Assembly (NCBI RefSeq): GCF_037126465.1
Contig: NC_088201.1
Location: forward strand, 139,564,376 to 139,628,375
DNA length: 64,000 nucleotides
DNA from: Ornithodoros turicata
Lineage: Eukaryota; Arthropoda; Arachnida; Ixodida; Argasidae
Direction: 5' to 3'
Below, in pieces: positions 1-10,106 of this stretch. Numbering within the stretch: position 1 is the stretch's first letter; each line of letters starts with the position of its first letter. Position numbers and translations under genes: made by a program. The notes under the pieces are model-generated. The model saw only the letters and a list, made by a program, of their open reading frames with translations. It was not told where the DNA came from and did not search any database.

Positions 1-748
1 AATAGTTTCAAAACTTTTGAGAACCAGGAAGGTTTCTACCCTATCTACGAAGCAGGGCACAGGCTTGTTCACCAATGGGTTCCAGCCCATTGCGGTGCCG
101 AAGGGAACGAACAGGCCAACAGCGCCGCAGAAGCAGCTCTCTCATCTCGGACACGGACGCTTACTGCGTTGCCGAGAAGAGATCGTCGTTCCATACTTCC
201 ACGCCTCGTGACTCCTCTGGCTTCCTGCCAATGGACCGCGGACATTCTCCCCCCCCCCCCCAGCCATGCTGAGCGGAGTTCATCCAGCGCTCGCTTTCCG
301 CATGCCTCAACATACCTCTCGTCAAGATGCCGCATTAATTCATTGAATGTGTCTCGATGTGGCTTTTACAGCAAGTGGAGTTACCGCTTGATGAAAGTTG
401 ACTCTCCCCAATGCAGTCACTGCTGTACTGCAGAAGATACAGAGCATGTTCTGCTACATTGCCCATACTACCAACCTTCCCAAACCGTGCACTCCGAATT
501 CCTTAACGAGCTGGACTGCCGCACCCTCGATCTCACAAAATTGCTTGGACCCTGGCCACATCGAGCCCACCTACGCTCTGCCCTCAGAGCTCTCTTCGCC
601 CTTCTGGATGCCATGGGACTTCGATCCTTATTATGAAGGGGCTTATTATTTTATTCCCCGCATGACCACCAGCAATGGGTAGAGTATTGCCCCCCGGCGA
701 TAAAACTCCCTGTCCATCATCTGCTAAGAAAGTTGTTGTTTTTGTTGC
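1..748 (+). mobile_element. Non-LTR retrotransposon (LINE) 3' end: RNase H domain and C-terminus of ORF2
   Basis: Frame 1 is open from the window edge to the TGA at 634-636, so this is the 3' part of an ORF2 that begins before the window. It reads an RNase H C-terminal motif (HQWVPAHCGAEGNEQAN, about 67-117) and then a terminal CX2CX8HX4C knuckle (CSHCCTAEDTEHVLLHC, about 412-462), the order seen in I/R1/LOA/Tad-like LINEs that keep RNase H. The last residues (KLLGPW.....LRALF) match the C-terminus of the LINE fragment at 43.5 kb. The 3' UTR runs to a TTG-rich tail near 727-745. A poly-C run at 248-259 lies inside the ORF. No target duplication could be fixed. Confidence 0.8.
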
Positions 749-2183
749 TGTTCGCTTGAGCCTGAGAAGAGCCATCAAAAGACTTGCATCAAATGCTGTT
801 TTTGTGCAAAACAACATTTCTGAATAAGCAAGAATAAGCGTCAATTTATTCTTTCATAACGAATGACTTACCTGTTGAAATTTAGGCCCTGCATTTCTAC
901 ACGCACGGTTGGTGCATCCGTAATTGCAACAAGCTGACATGATCGCTGTGGTGACTGTTTCGGGTACTGCAAGATGGCAGCCGGTAGCCCTGCACTCGCG
1001 CTCCCTGCCTTTTACAATAGAGATCAGTGGCTGGTACGCATCTTGTCGTCGGTTAGACTTTTAAAACGCGACAACATGACTAGTTGAAATACAGAAGGCA
1101 AGAAAGGCAAGGACGTTGATGTCAAGATGTATAGTATTTATTGGCAAGATGCATTATTTGCGGTTACATATCTCTAGCGGCTCATAAATTGAAATTCATT
1201 TTCGAGAAACTTATAAGAGGAGTTACTTTGCAGTGTAAAATTAGAGTAGTCGGTATAAACATTTTGTCACGAAATTTCCGCTTCACCGTGCTTGTTTACG
1301 TGGCCATCTTGTGTGGTATTTAGGTGACATGGCGAACCCAGTGGTAAAAAGCAAATTGATAGGAGACGCGCAACTGTGATCGACAGGTCGAGCGTCTTTT
1401 TAGGCCCCCTCCCAATGGCCAGACTACATTTTCATGAACGACTCTGTTCCCTGGGAGACCGTGTTGGAATAATTCCTTCATGCGTGACAGTGCCGATAGG
1501 GGAGCGCTCCGGGATTTCAGACAGCCGTGTCCCATGCAGTTCAAAAAAGCCTGTCAAAACGTATTGCTATTCGGGAAAAACAAAGCATTCATGACACAAA
1601 GCTTATCATACATAATCAAAAGCCCTCACACGAAGATGACTTTTCCTGACATGTGTTGCTCAATCTATATTTCCCCAATTTTCGTTTGCCGCAATAACCG
1701 CGTGCAAGGAGCTGAAGAGGGCAGATGAATCAGTGCAATATACAATGTTGCTTTTGCGAATTTTTTTTACCTTTAGCTTTTTTTTTTACCTTTAGCAAAA
1801 AGCAGGATCAAATAACGTGGATCTGCCGCGCAGGCCGTTCAACAGCGCTTTGCCAAGGTTGCTTTTACGTGATTCTGCTACTGTTAACTTTGCAATAGAT
1901 CGTACAAAGAAAATATTAATATGGTAGTAATTCCATATGTGGGAAACCAATAGCCAATGTTTTTTTTCTCACAGCAATGACTCCTATGGCTTTCGTATAC
2001 CTTTTGTATACATCGACCTTTCGTCGTTAGTTTTGGTGCAGGAGTCATAATTCCACCCATAAGCACTGAAATGAATATGCGCTCTCTTATTGTTTCATGT
2101 GTGGCAGCACACTCATCGGGAAGTCGAACGCAACTGGCACGTAGGCGTGTAGGGAATGAGGACGACGACCGCTCGCTCATAGA
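749..2183. other. Gene-free stretch upstream of the lipocalin promoter
   Basis: Only short chance ORFs. It includes a dispersed-repeat segment (1326-1432, listed separately) and two copies of a T-run followed by ACCTTTAGC near 1770-1800. I see no splice-framed coding exon. Confidence 0.5.
1326..1432 (+). repeat. Dispersed repeat segment, inverted partner of 31390-31500
   Basis: The run from ATGGCGAACCCAGTGGTAAA through CTCCCAATGGCCAGACT recurs on the minus strand at 31500-31390 with scattered differences. It shares the GGTAAAAAGCAAA, GCGCAACTGTG and CTCCCAATGGCC blocks. This is probably a SINE- or MITE-like family; its ends were not resolved. Confidence 0.5.
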
Positions 2184-2189
2184 TATAAA
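2184..2189 (+). promoter_or_regulatory. TATA box candidate of the lipocalin-like gene
   Basis: TATAAA within GATATAAACCTGG, about 98 bp upstream of the ATG at 2282. The small secreted gene at 9365 has the same TATAAAC form in the same relative position. This is inference from sequence and spacing only. Confidence 0.35.
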
Positions 2190-2281
2190 CCTGGCTGTGA
2201 GCATACTTTTAAGCAGAAAATGTTTCAGTATCTATTCGGTATCTAAAAGGTAATTCTACGCAGTGCAATATCTATATGAAA

Positions 2282-2531
2282 ATGTCAGCAACCATGAAAG
2301 CCGTAGCAGTCGCTGTAGCTGGCGTGTTTGTCTGCGTCACTGCACAATACAGCGATTCAAAGGAGGAAAAAAGCGGCCTGACCTGGGAAAGTATCAGAAC
2401 TTCGAAAGAGTGACTGAGCAGTCCCTCGCCAATCCGAACATTGCTGACGACCCTGTGTTAGTGAAGCTGTTCCACCTGATGATATTTAACATAATTAATA
2501 ACAATAGCGCGAAGAAACCACCTTATTACGT
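2282..2531 (+). pseudogene. Probable first exon of a tick lipocalin-like secreted protein, frame-broken
   Basis: ATG at 2282, with a second in-frame ATG at 2294, opens a typical signal peptide (MKAVAVAVAGVFVCVTAQ). That frame ends at TGA after 45 codons, while the adjacent frame carries a plausible mature N-terminus (RPDLGKYQNFERVTEQSL) to the exon end, so one or more indels separate the two. The exon most likely ended at CGT before GTGAGT. A hAT-like element now occupies that donor: its 8-bp target duplication (CGTGTGAC/G) covers the splice site, and GTGAGTAG survives only downstream of it at 3908. Without the element the next intron would be about 167 bp and lead to the exon at 4075. The 'PDLGKYQ' start resembles salivary lipocalins; the match is weak and I rely on context. 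Either a dying gene or a base-calling problem. Confidence 0.45.
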
Positions 2532-2559
2532 GTGACTGCAGAGGTGGGCAAAACTCCTC

Positions 2560-2945
2560 ACGGTCTTTGCCCTCACCTCGATTTTCCTGGACGGAGCTTT
2601 GTCCTCCCCTCCCCTCACCTCAGCTACTTTTCGGAGAAGTTCCCTCACCTCACCTCACCTAAAAAAAAAAATTCAGAGAATTTTTCTCGCCTGCCCTCAC
2701 CTCAAATAATTTTTCAGAAAATTTTCCTCGCCTCACCTCACCTCAGCCTTTCCTGAAAAAATCTTTCCTCGCCTCACTTCACCTCAAAACCTTTTCAGAG
2801 AATTTCCCTCACCTCACCTCACCTCAGCCTTGCATAAAAAACTTTTCCCTCACCTCACCTCACCTCAAATTCCGTGAGGTGAGGGGGCTCAAGGCGCCCT
2901 CACCTCACTTGCAGTTAGGAGGGTGCCCCTCCCTGCTCAAGGTCG
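2560..2945. repeat. CTCACC-rich interrupted tandem array, block 1
   Basis: Units of two or three CTCAC pentamer-like repeats alternate with 25-30-bp A/T-rich spacers ending in TTTTCAGA or similar. The block closes with TTCCGTGAGGTGAGGG, an inverted copy of the repeat. The minus strand is a run of paired-G tracts. Confidence 0.8.
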
Positions 2946-3524
2946 ACGCTTCTCACTTTTTTAAATGACGAAAGTACGCAGCGTAAAGCAAGTATGGACT
3001 ATCGAGACTAAAGCATCAGGTCCCGACTCTCTGCTTCAGCGGTAGATTGTGACTGTAGGTGTTTGTGGCGCAAGCGCAACAGAGGCCAGAAAGCGCCACG
3101 ACTGCGGTGAGCACCTGATGAATGGCGATGATAGGTAAAATTATTTACGGATCATGTCCTACGCATTATATCATGGCCGCTCGCCATCAGCTAGTGGGAT
3201 GGCAGCTGCATTGCTAATTGTCTCGTTCACCGCCTTCGCACGGCATCCGATAGGTTGGGCGCTACAGTGGGTGGTCGAATCGAAGCGCAGCTTTGCGAAT
3301 CGTAATCGTATGAGTGTCACGTCATCAGTGCACCCAATGTCGTGCCCATATTGCCCCCTACTTTTTGTGGGATGTGCAGCCAGAGTCTAGACACATCATC
3401 AGGACACAGGACCAGCCAATAAGCAGCGATTATTGATAGTGAAGTGCAACGACTCGCGTCGTTCGGTTTCCAACAGTCACTGAAAAAACAAATAAAGTAA
3501 AGAAGACAGCCCTAACAACTACCT

Positions 3525-3900
3525 TTTGACAACTTGCCTCATATCACCTAAAAATTTTCGGACAAATTTTCCCTTTTCTTCTCTCGACACACGAAAAAAA
3601 GTCCTCACCTCACATGAAAAAGGAATCCTCACCTCAGAAAATTTTAACAAAATTTCCCTCACCTCACCTCACCTCAAAAATTTTTCAGAAAATGTATCTC
3701 ATCCCACCTCACCTCAGACTTTCTGGAGAAAAAATTTCCTCACCTCACCTCACCTCAGCGTCTCCTAGGAAGATTTTCCTCACCTCACCTTACCTCAACC
3801 ATTGCTCCGAAAGATGCTCCTCACCTCACCTCACCTCAAATTCCGTGAGGTGAGGGCCAGGGAGCCCTCACCCTCACAAGCCCTCGCGAGGGTGCCCACC
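3525..3900. repeat. CTCACC-rich interrupted tandem array, block 2
   Basis: Same design as block 1, with the same closing TTCCGTGAGGTGAGGG. Spacer sequences are similar but not identical, so the blocks are diverged copies inside one element. Confidence 0.8.
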
Positions 3901-4074
3901 TCTGCGTGTGAGTAGCAAGCCATTCATACGACAGCCGTTCATATGTGCCTGCATGTCTTTGAACAAATGTCACAATGGACTTCCCAATCGGCTAGTGCTG
4001 CACAATATAGCGAAAGGCAATACACGTCAACTCAAACGAATTTAAGATCCACAAGTTTATCATTCACGTGGCAG

Positions 4075-4229
4075 AGCCATCGACCTGCACAAGCGTCTTC
4101 TATTTTGGTATTTATAATTTAGACTTCGAAGTATCTGGGCGACAATGCTTCGAAAGTTTGTACTCGATAGACGAAATTTTTCGGTTTGAAAATATTACGC
4201 TGTACTATGCCGCAAAGGGTGCAAAGGAG
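4075..4229 (+). CDS. Lipocalin-like gene, internal exon
   Basis: Acceptor ...CACGTGGCAG at 4074 and donor GTATCT at 4230 bound 155 nt. They are open in a frame needing one base from the previous exon and ending in phase 0. It reads TCTSVFYFGIYNLDFEVSG followed by a stretch ending FENITLYYAAKGAKE: the first conserved lipocalin cysteine region followed by beta-strand-like alternation and an N-glycosylation site (NIT). It joins in phase to the exon at 12286, 8 kb away. The preceding exon (to 2531) does not deliver the required phase, in line with its broken frame. The donor is not strong. An exon of an unrelated secreted protein is the alternative. Confidence 0.5.
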
Positions 4230-4544
4230 GTATCTTTAACACAAGTGTTATTAAGCTAAGAAAACGAAGGCACGATTTCATGCACGCTGCAACCGTCATT
4301 GACGACAAGTCGCATAAAATGATCAGATGGAGCAGTGCTCTCTCGTCCCCTGGAAAATACCCTATGCATCTGAACTTATGCTAACCAGCGGCAAATACTC
4401 ACTGATAAGTCCATTCAGTTCTGCTTTTCAAGCAGGTATCTGATAATTACACTCACTAAAACAACTTGAAACGGCGAGTGAAACGCGACGCGCCGCTTTC
4501 CATGAATTCCAAGAACTCAGGAAAACGGTGGTAACCCGGTAACC
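4230..4544. other. Intron sequence, no feature seen
   Basis: About 315 bp between the proposed exon and the first gypsy remnant. It ends in a short duplication (GGTAACCCGGTAACCCGGCTACGG). No coding or TIR signal. Confidence 0.4.
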
Positions 4545-6610
4545 CGGCTACGGCTACCCCCAGACATCGCTACAGAAGTCCCCGATATCCTCTGTGAGAC
4601 AACCCCTGCTACGCCGTACGATACGCTGAATGCGGAAATCATCGAACGAACTACCACCTCAGAACGCAAGCGTCTTCAGCAACTCTTGTCCGCAGAGGAC
4701 CTTGAGGTTCGACGGCTGTCGAAATTCTTAAGTCACATGCAGAACCCTCTCGCCGTGCGTGCCGCCAGCTTCGATGAGCCCTTCTTGAAGGACTTCCTTT
4801 TGCAGCGACTCCCACCAGCTGTGCAGATACTACTGGCAACACTCACCACCCTTCCCATCTCGCAACATACTGAGCATACCGATAAGATCAGGGAAATGGC
4901 AGTTCCGACTATCTCCACCGTCCAGCGGTCAGAAAGTCATACGCCGTCCACCGCTCGTGCCCCATGCCCAATGCCCCCTGCACCAGCTGAAGACTACCAA
5001 GGCGGCCGTCGTGTTGCCCTTGAGGAGCTGCAGGACGACGTGCGGGACAAAACCTTCCCTCTGGGCCCGTTTTGCCACGTGTGCAGCCAAACGCAGATGG
5101 CCGCAGCGTCGCCGACATCAGTCAAGACCTCCTGGCAGAACCCGCCGTTCCTCGCCGGCGCCTGAACAGAAACCGACGGAGTTCTGTTGGTTTCACTAGC
5201 AATTCGGCGCAAGAGCTAAAAGATGCCAATCGCCTTGTCCCTGGCCGGGAAACCCTTGCAAGTGTTGCTAACAGCGGCGTGCCCACCCCGTTCAACCCTC
5301 AGCCGCGGCAGTCCCCTTCTCTATGTCTCCGACAGAACATACCATCAACATCCTCCCAGCTGCAAACGGCACCGGAATTCTAGTTTACGGTGAAGGTTCT
5401 CTGACTTTCAATGTTGGACTTTGGCGCTTTTGAACGCCGAACAGTAACGGAAACACCAAGTTTTCAACACCAACGGAGAGTTGGTGTTGAAAACTTGCAA
5501 TTGAACGCAACATACTCGGCACGGATTTTCTGCACCACTTCGGTTTCATCGTCGATCTCGGTCGCAAAGCAATCGAAGACCCGAAGACAAACTTGCGTAC
5601 TCCCGGGTATCCTTCCATCGTCCGTCAACCCCCACTAGCCCTCACCATCTCCTCGCTCCAGTCGTCTTTTTTGCTGCTGTCCTCAGCGACTTTCCTGCTT
5701 GAATGGAGCCTCCGGGTTGGTCCCATATTCAAACTGGTCCCCCGTACACTTTCGAGCCCGTCGGCTTGCGTCCGAAAAAATGAAGATCGCTCAAGCCGAG
5801 TTTCAACACCTGCTTGACATTGGTATTGCGAGACCCTCTCAAAGTGACTGGGTCTCACCTTTACATATGATCCCTAAGAAAACGCTTGATTGGAGACCTT
5901 GTGGAGGGCTACAGAGCACTCAGTGTGGTCACCAAGCCGGAACGATACCCATTACCCAATGTTCAGGATTACCACGAATTTGGCCGCTGCTCGTCTATTC
6001 AGTAAGGTAGACCTGGTGAAAGCGTACCAGCAGATTCCGATGGCCGCCGAAGACGTTCCCAAGACAGTCATCACGACGCCTTTTGGGCTGTCTAAATTTC
6101 TGAGGATGCCCTTCGGCTTGAAGAATGCTGCTCAGACGTTCGAAAGATTCATCGGCTCTGTCTTGCGGGATTTGCCGTTTGCTCTTGCATACCTGGACGA
6201 TGTCCTCGTGGCCATAGCAGCACGCGCAACACCTCAGTCAGGATTTCGCACGATTGCAACAACACGGCATCGTTGTCAACGCCCGGAAGTGCGAATTCGG
6301 CAAGCTTTCGCTGGAGTTCCTCTTCCCCCTTCCACGAAAAGTTCGTGCGATCAAAGAGCTTCCTCTCCCAGCCTGCTACGTTGTTTCCTTCGACTCGTCA
6401 ACTTTTACAGACGTTTGTTCCGTCCTGCGCGGTACTTCTTCGAAGAACTGTTTAAGACCAAACCAGCTCCCTCACCCGCGGCACCCTTACCCTGGGACGA
6501 CGACCTGCGAGTCGCCTCCGCCTTCGTCAAATACGCCTTTGCTTCAGCTACAATGCTTAGTCAAGCAAGCAGGGTCCCAGCGTCTCCGCGTCTCGCCGAT
6601 GTCGGTTGAC
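4545..6610 (+). mobile_element. Decayed Ty3/gypsy retrotransposon, copy 1 (gag to RNase H start)
   Basis: Starts inside gag with a capsid segment (YDTLNAEIIERTTTSERKRL, then LQRLPPAVQILLATLTTLP, about 4600-4850). A degraded knuckle and protease region follows. Reverse transcriptase spans about 5700-6370: FGLSKFLRMPFGLKNAAQTF at about 6080-6140 and the YLDDVLV catalytic box at about 6190-6210. The RNase H entry (AFVKYAFASATML) stops near 6600. At least four frameshifts break the reading and no LTRs are visible, so both ends are truncated. It lies in the same orientation as the lipocalin-like gene, in its second intron. Confidence 0.85.
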
Positions 6611-7785
6611 CACAACCAACAAACAGCAAGTGTGTTCGCGGGTTTGTTCGTGAGTTATAGTGACTGTACCCATGTACTGTTTCCCGATACGAGTATCATG
6701 TTACGAACAGTATAGTTGGTTCGGAACTGGAATGCTGTGGTGAGCTGACGCCTGAGGAACTCTTTCGAGCGCTGTCGTATTTTCAAATACAGTGACAACG
6801 AAGACAGGATTCGGAACGATATAAGTATTTCCCGTGACGAAGTAACCTTCGGTGCACTGGCATCATTAAAAGGATATTCTCTTTTGTGAAATCACACTCA
6901 CTCATGGGCTTCGCTCGCTCCCAGAAGTAGACTGTGTATGTGTTTTGCAAGTTTGAATTTGGTTTGGTTGCAGTTACGCACGGTAAATATATGAGAAACG
7001 TTTGAGTCAACACGCTGCATCAAATGAATGTGTATTTCCCCTGTCAAAAATGTGTCTTAGTTATTTTGGAATAACAAACACCAGGTACGAACAGTACAAG
7101 TCGATGATAGCCAGGACCGTCCGGAAGCGAGCCAGACCGAGCAGTTCCTGATTAGCTGGCTGCTAAGCATCATGACGCATTTTCATTAGCCGCATGGCCA
7201 GTGTTGCCTGAATTATCTCAAGCTATGGGCACTATGGGGAGGTGTTCGCGCCAGACCCGGCCCAGCGCCGGGAATAGAGAGAGGGCCAATGCGAGAGAGA
7301 GCGCACAGGAGAGAGTATACATCTCAGTTGTCTCGCGACGTAAACACCCAATTATTAAGAGAGAGCATACAGCGCACATCTCAGGGGTGGCATCCAATGT
7401 ATTGCTCCGTAGACGAAAGCGTGCAGGGCGAACTCAATGCGTCCTGGACAGGTTCTGGCCGCACGCCACAGCAAACGTCAAGGCACACGTGACCTTAAAG
7501 ATGGCGGCACTCGTGATCGGCGGCCAAAACGTTTGTAAACAACGCTGTTGTTGTTTCTGCGCGGCGTTTTGGATGTCTTTCGATCTCGTGAATTATTTTT
7601 ATCCGATAATCTCACAGTAAAACACGCAGTTTAGCACATGAGGCCTCGTACTATTGACGACTTACAAAGATGTGATAACAACCGCGCGTTAAGACTCACT
7701 GAGCCGATGCGATGTACTTAAACTAAAGGAGAAATGGGTCACCATGTTGCGGAAGAAGCACCGCATAGTGCACGCTGGCAAAATA
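6611..7785. other. Intron sequence, no gene seen
   Basis: Short ORFs only. GAGA-rich stretches occur at 7275-7320. The largest ORF here (7201-7620) has no recognisable domain and I treat it as chance. Confidence 0.4.
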
Positions 7786-8710
7786 CGAGGGGCGTTCAAG
7801 TCAAACCGGGACTTTCTGTCTCCTGAGTGTACAAATGGCTCCCGCTACTTCTTTTTCATCATTTTCACACGCGACAGGCCTCCGCGTTCACCACGTAGTG
7901 GTCCAGAGTTTGTGCAAAACAGAAGACACGTGCTAGACAAGATCAGGGGGTACAAGGAAGCGCGCACATCGAACAGCGAATTGTCATGAAGCTTGTCGTG
8001 AATGAAGGCTTAAAGTCATCTGAAATTCACAGAAGACTTCAGGCTCAGTATGGCCACGATACACTTAGCCGCAACAAAGCGTTTGAGTGGTGCAAACGGT
8101 TCCGAGACGGCCGTACATCAGTGCAGTGACGGTCCCGGCCGGAGCGGCTCAGAGCCCAGTGTCAGAGTTCTTGAGAACATCCAACTTGTGGAGGACTCAA
8201 GGACCGACGGATAACATGTCTCGAACTGCTGGAAAGACGGACCTTTCTGTGGGAACATTGAACACTATCATTCATCAACACATCCAGTTTCGGAAAGCCG
8301 GGCCTCATCACCAAAGGAGTCATTCTCCTACAGGACAATGCACGCCCGCATACCGCGCATCTCACGACACGCACCTTACAAGAACTTGGCTGGGAGTTGC
8401 TGCCACATCCCCCTAGCAGTTCAGACCTCGCCCGCAGCGATTTCCATCTCTTCGGGCTACTGAAGGCGTTCCTTGGGGGCTGCCACTTCAGCTGCGACGA
8501 CGAGGTCAAGGATGCGGTCCGATCATGGCTGCTACGCGTCGGTAAGGATTTCTACGCTAATGGCATCCAATCCCGCGTGAAACGCTGGGACAAGTGCACT
8601 AGTGCAGCTGGAGACTACGTTGAAAAATAAAATAAAACTAATTTCTCGCCTCTAAGTTCATTTTACTTTTGCGAAATATGAAAAGTCCGGGTTTGACTTG
8701 AACGCCCCCG
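7786..8710 (+). mobile_element. mariner (Tc1/mariner) element with a deleted transposase
   Basis: Terminal inverted repeats GGGGCGTTCAAGTCAAACC / GGTTTGACTTGAACGCCCC, flanked by TA (7784-7785 and 8711-8712). The transposase is a relic. The N-terminal helix-turn-helix part lies at about 7965-8125 (KSSEIHRRLQAQYG; FEWCKRFRDGR) and a stop follows it. The C-terminal catalytic part is at about 8320-8630, with QDNARPHTA carrying the second D of the triad and HPPSSSDLARSDFHLFG carrying the third. The segment between, with the first catalytic D, is largely missing. The frame ends at TAA 8628-8630. 925 bp, against about 1.3 kb for a complete mariner. Confidence 0.88.
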
Positions 8711-9272
8711 TACGTTCATGTCTTGGCTTTATGACGACGGAACTATCTCGGTATGCGGCAAAACGACATGTAAACAAAGTCATATGACCTCAAAATGGCG
8801 TTTCCTATGACGTGCGGCCAGGACAAGATGGCACTTTTTCCAAAAGCACCCGCTTCAGGGTCGTTACAACAATGGCGGGTTTGTGTCACCCCTGTGGCGC
8901 ACATGAACAGTTCGATCAATTCAGCGCGCGCCTTGTGGCGCGATATTCCGGCCCTTACTTTGCCATTCGCTACCGGTGGTCACGTCACCGAAAGCGGCGG
9001 TGATTTTCGTAACGAAACTGTGGAAGCTACAGCTGCACTCCACTGGTCATAGCTCGTTGCAGCGGATAATTTCAAACTGTTCCAAACGCCGCTGGAGGCT
9101 GGATTTAACGAACCTGGCGGCGTCTCGGTGTCTTGGAGGAATGCTGTAATTTCAAACGCTAACAGCTGCAGAACAGCTTGAAGTTTGTGATGCCTTGAGT
9201 GAGTATCAGTCGTAGGTAATGGATACATCACATGCCGCCAATGCCTATGATACAATAAGGTATACAACATGG
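8711..9272. other. Intron/intergenic, no feature seen
   Basis: No conserved coding segment. It leads into the TATA box of the gene at 9365. Confidence 0.35.
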
Positions 9273-9278
9273 TATAAA
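9273..9278 (+). promoter_or_regulatory. TATA box candidate of the small secreted gene
   Basis: TATAAA in GGTATAAACACAGG. A possible 5'-UTR intron follows (GTAAAA near 9283 to TTCTTACAG at about 9341), then the ATG at 9365. Confidence 0.35.
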
Positions 9279-9364
9279 CACAGGTAAAAGGCCATGGTGT
9301 CTTTGTATATTAGCTTTCGTTTGAGACCATATTATTCTTACAGTCGTTTCATCCCACCGAGATC

Positions 9365-10102
9365 ATGAAAATGAAAACGATCCTGGCAATGCTTGTAGGC
9401 GTATTGGCGTGCGTATGCTACTTTTAATTTGTAGTCGACTCACTGTGGTTTCCATCTTACATGTTCTTTGAGGCCTAGACGACTATCCTTTAAGCAACTC
9501 TGGGAAAGTATCGGATGTTTTCTCTTTGAGCAAGCTTGGAATTATTTACCGCCTAATGCGTTTCAGGTAGGAATGCTAGGTAAATGGGAACGATCCTCCA
9601 AAGTTGATATGACTCTATCATGTATCTGTAGTTTTTATCACAGTGCTTCGCGGGAGAGCTTCAACTTGGCCTGTGAATTCCAGAGATTGGAAAACACACG
9701 AAGAAACAATAAAATCTGCAGCCGTTCAGAAGGCGTCAAGGGACCTCAGGCTACAGTTGCGTCGATACCATGCAGAATGCGAGCTAATTATACTGGTGAG
9801 TAACATCGATGATTTTTCTTATTTATGTAAGGTGGCGATATTGTGATCGCCATCTGTATAAACGGACGCTCTGTGGTTTGCAAACATAAATAACCACAAA
9901 GTGGTCTTGACACAGGCATGAGTACCTCATATCAGTTGGAACTTCACGATATTTTGCAGATGCAACGTCCAAGTGCTCAAGTGTCCAGATACGAAGAGGA
10001 CACTGCACAACCACCAGGAAGCCGTGCTACAAAATGCTTCGAAAGCCATGTCTAATTGTTTGGTTCAGCAAGTCAGCTCCTATGCCATATGTGTTTGGGT
10101 AA
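9365..10102 (+). CDS. Small Cys-rich secreted protein, three exons
   Basis: Proposed exons 9365-9408, 9644-9795 and 9960-10102, with donors GTGCGT and GTGAGT and acceptors TTTTATCACAG and ATATTTTGCAG. Phases agree throughout (2, then 1) and give 112 residues. Residues 1-16 are a signal peptide (MKMKTILAMLVGVLAA). The mature part has seven cysteines at about 25, 40, 58, 71, 81, 88 and 96, one N-glycosylation site (NYT) and a basic C-terminal half (RKPCYKMLRKPC). No family is recognised; size, signal and cysteine content fit a tick salivary peptide. AATAAA overlaps the stop codon. Exon 2 is also open in a second frame (LRGRASTWPVNSRDWKTHEE), but that frame fails to join the neighbouring exons. 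It lies in an intron of the proposed lipocalin gene, same strand. Confidence 0.5.
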
Positions 10103-10106
10103 TAAA
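10101..10106 (+). terminator. Poly(A) signal overlapping the stop codon
   Basis: AATAAA at 10101-10106 shares two bases with the TAA stop at 10100-10102. Supports the 3' end of the small secreted gene. Confidence 0.5.

Larger units (their letters stand above)
2537..3904. mobile_element. Non-autonomous hAT-like element with CTCACC arrays
   Basis: Ends are CAGAGGTGGGCA (2539) and TGCCCACCTCTG (to 3904), an inverted repeat of hAT-type form. It is flanked by CGTGTGAC (2529-2536) and CGTGTGAG (3905-3912), a 7/8 match to an 8-bp duplication as hAT elements make; two extra bases (TG) lie on the left side. Inside are two blocks of CCTCACCTCACC repeats around about 580 bp of unique sequence. There is no transposase ORF. 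It sits on the splice donor of the first lipocalin exon. Confidence 0.6.

Noticed and set aside
2560..3900. CRISPR-like alternation of repeat and spacer in the CTCACC arrays
   Set aside because: Units are very short, variable in number, and lie in a eukaryotic TIR element; spacers are similar AT-rich sequence, not unique.
9643..9846. Alternative frame of the second exon of the small secreted gene (LRGRASTWPVNSRDWKTHEE...)
   Set aside because: Open and helix-like, but its phase does not fit the signal-peptide exon or the last exon; the Cys-rich frame fits both.
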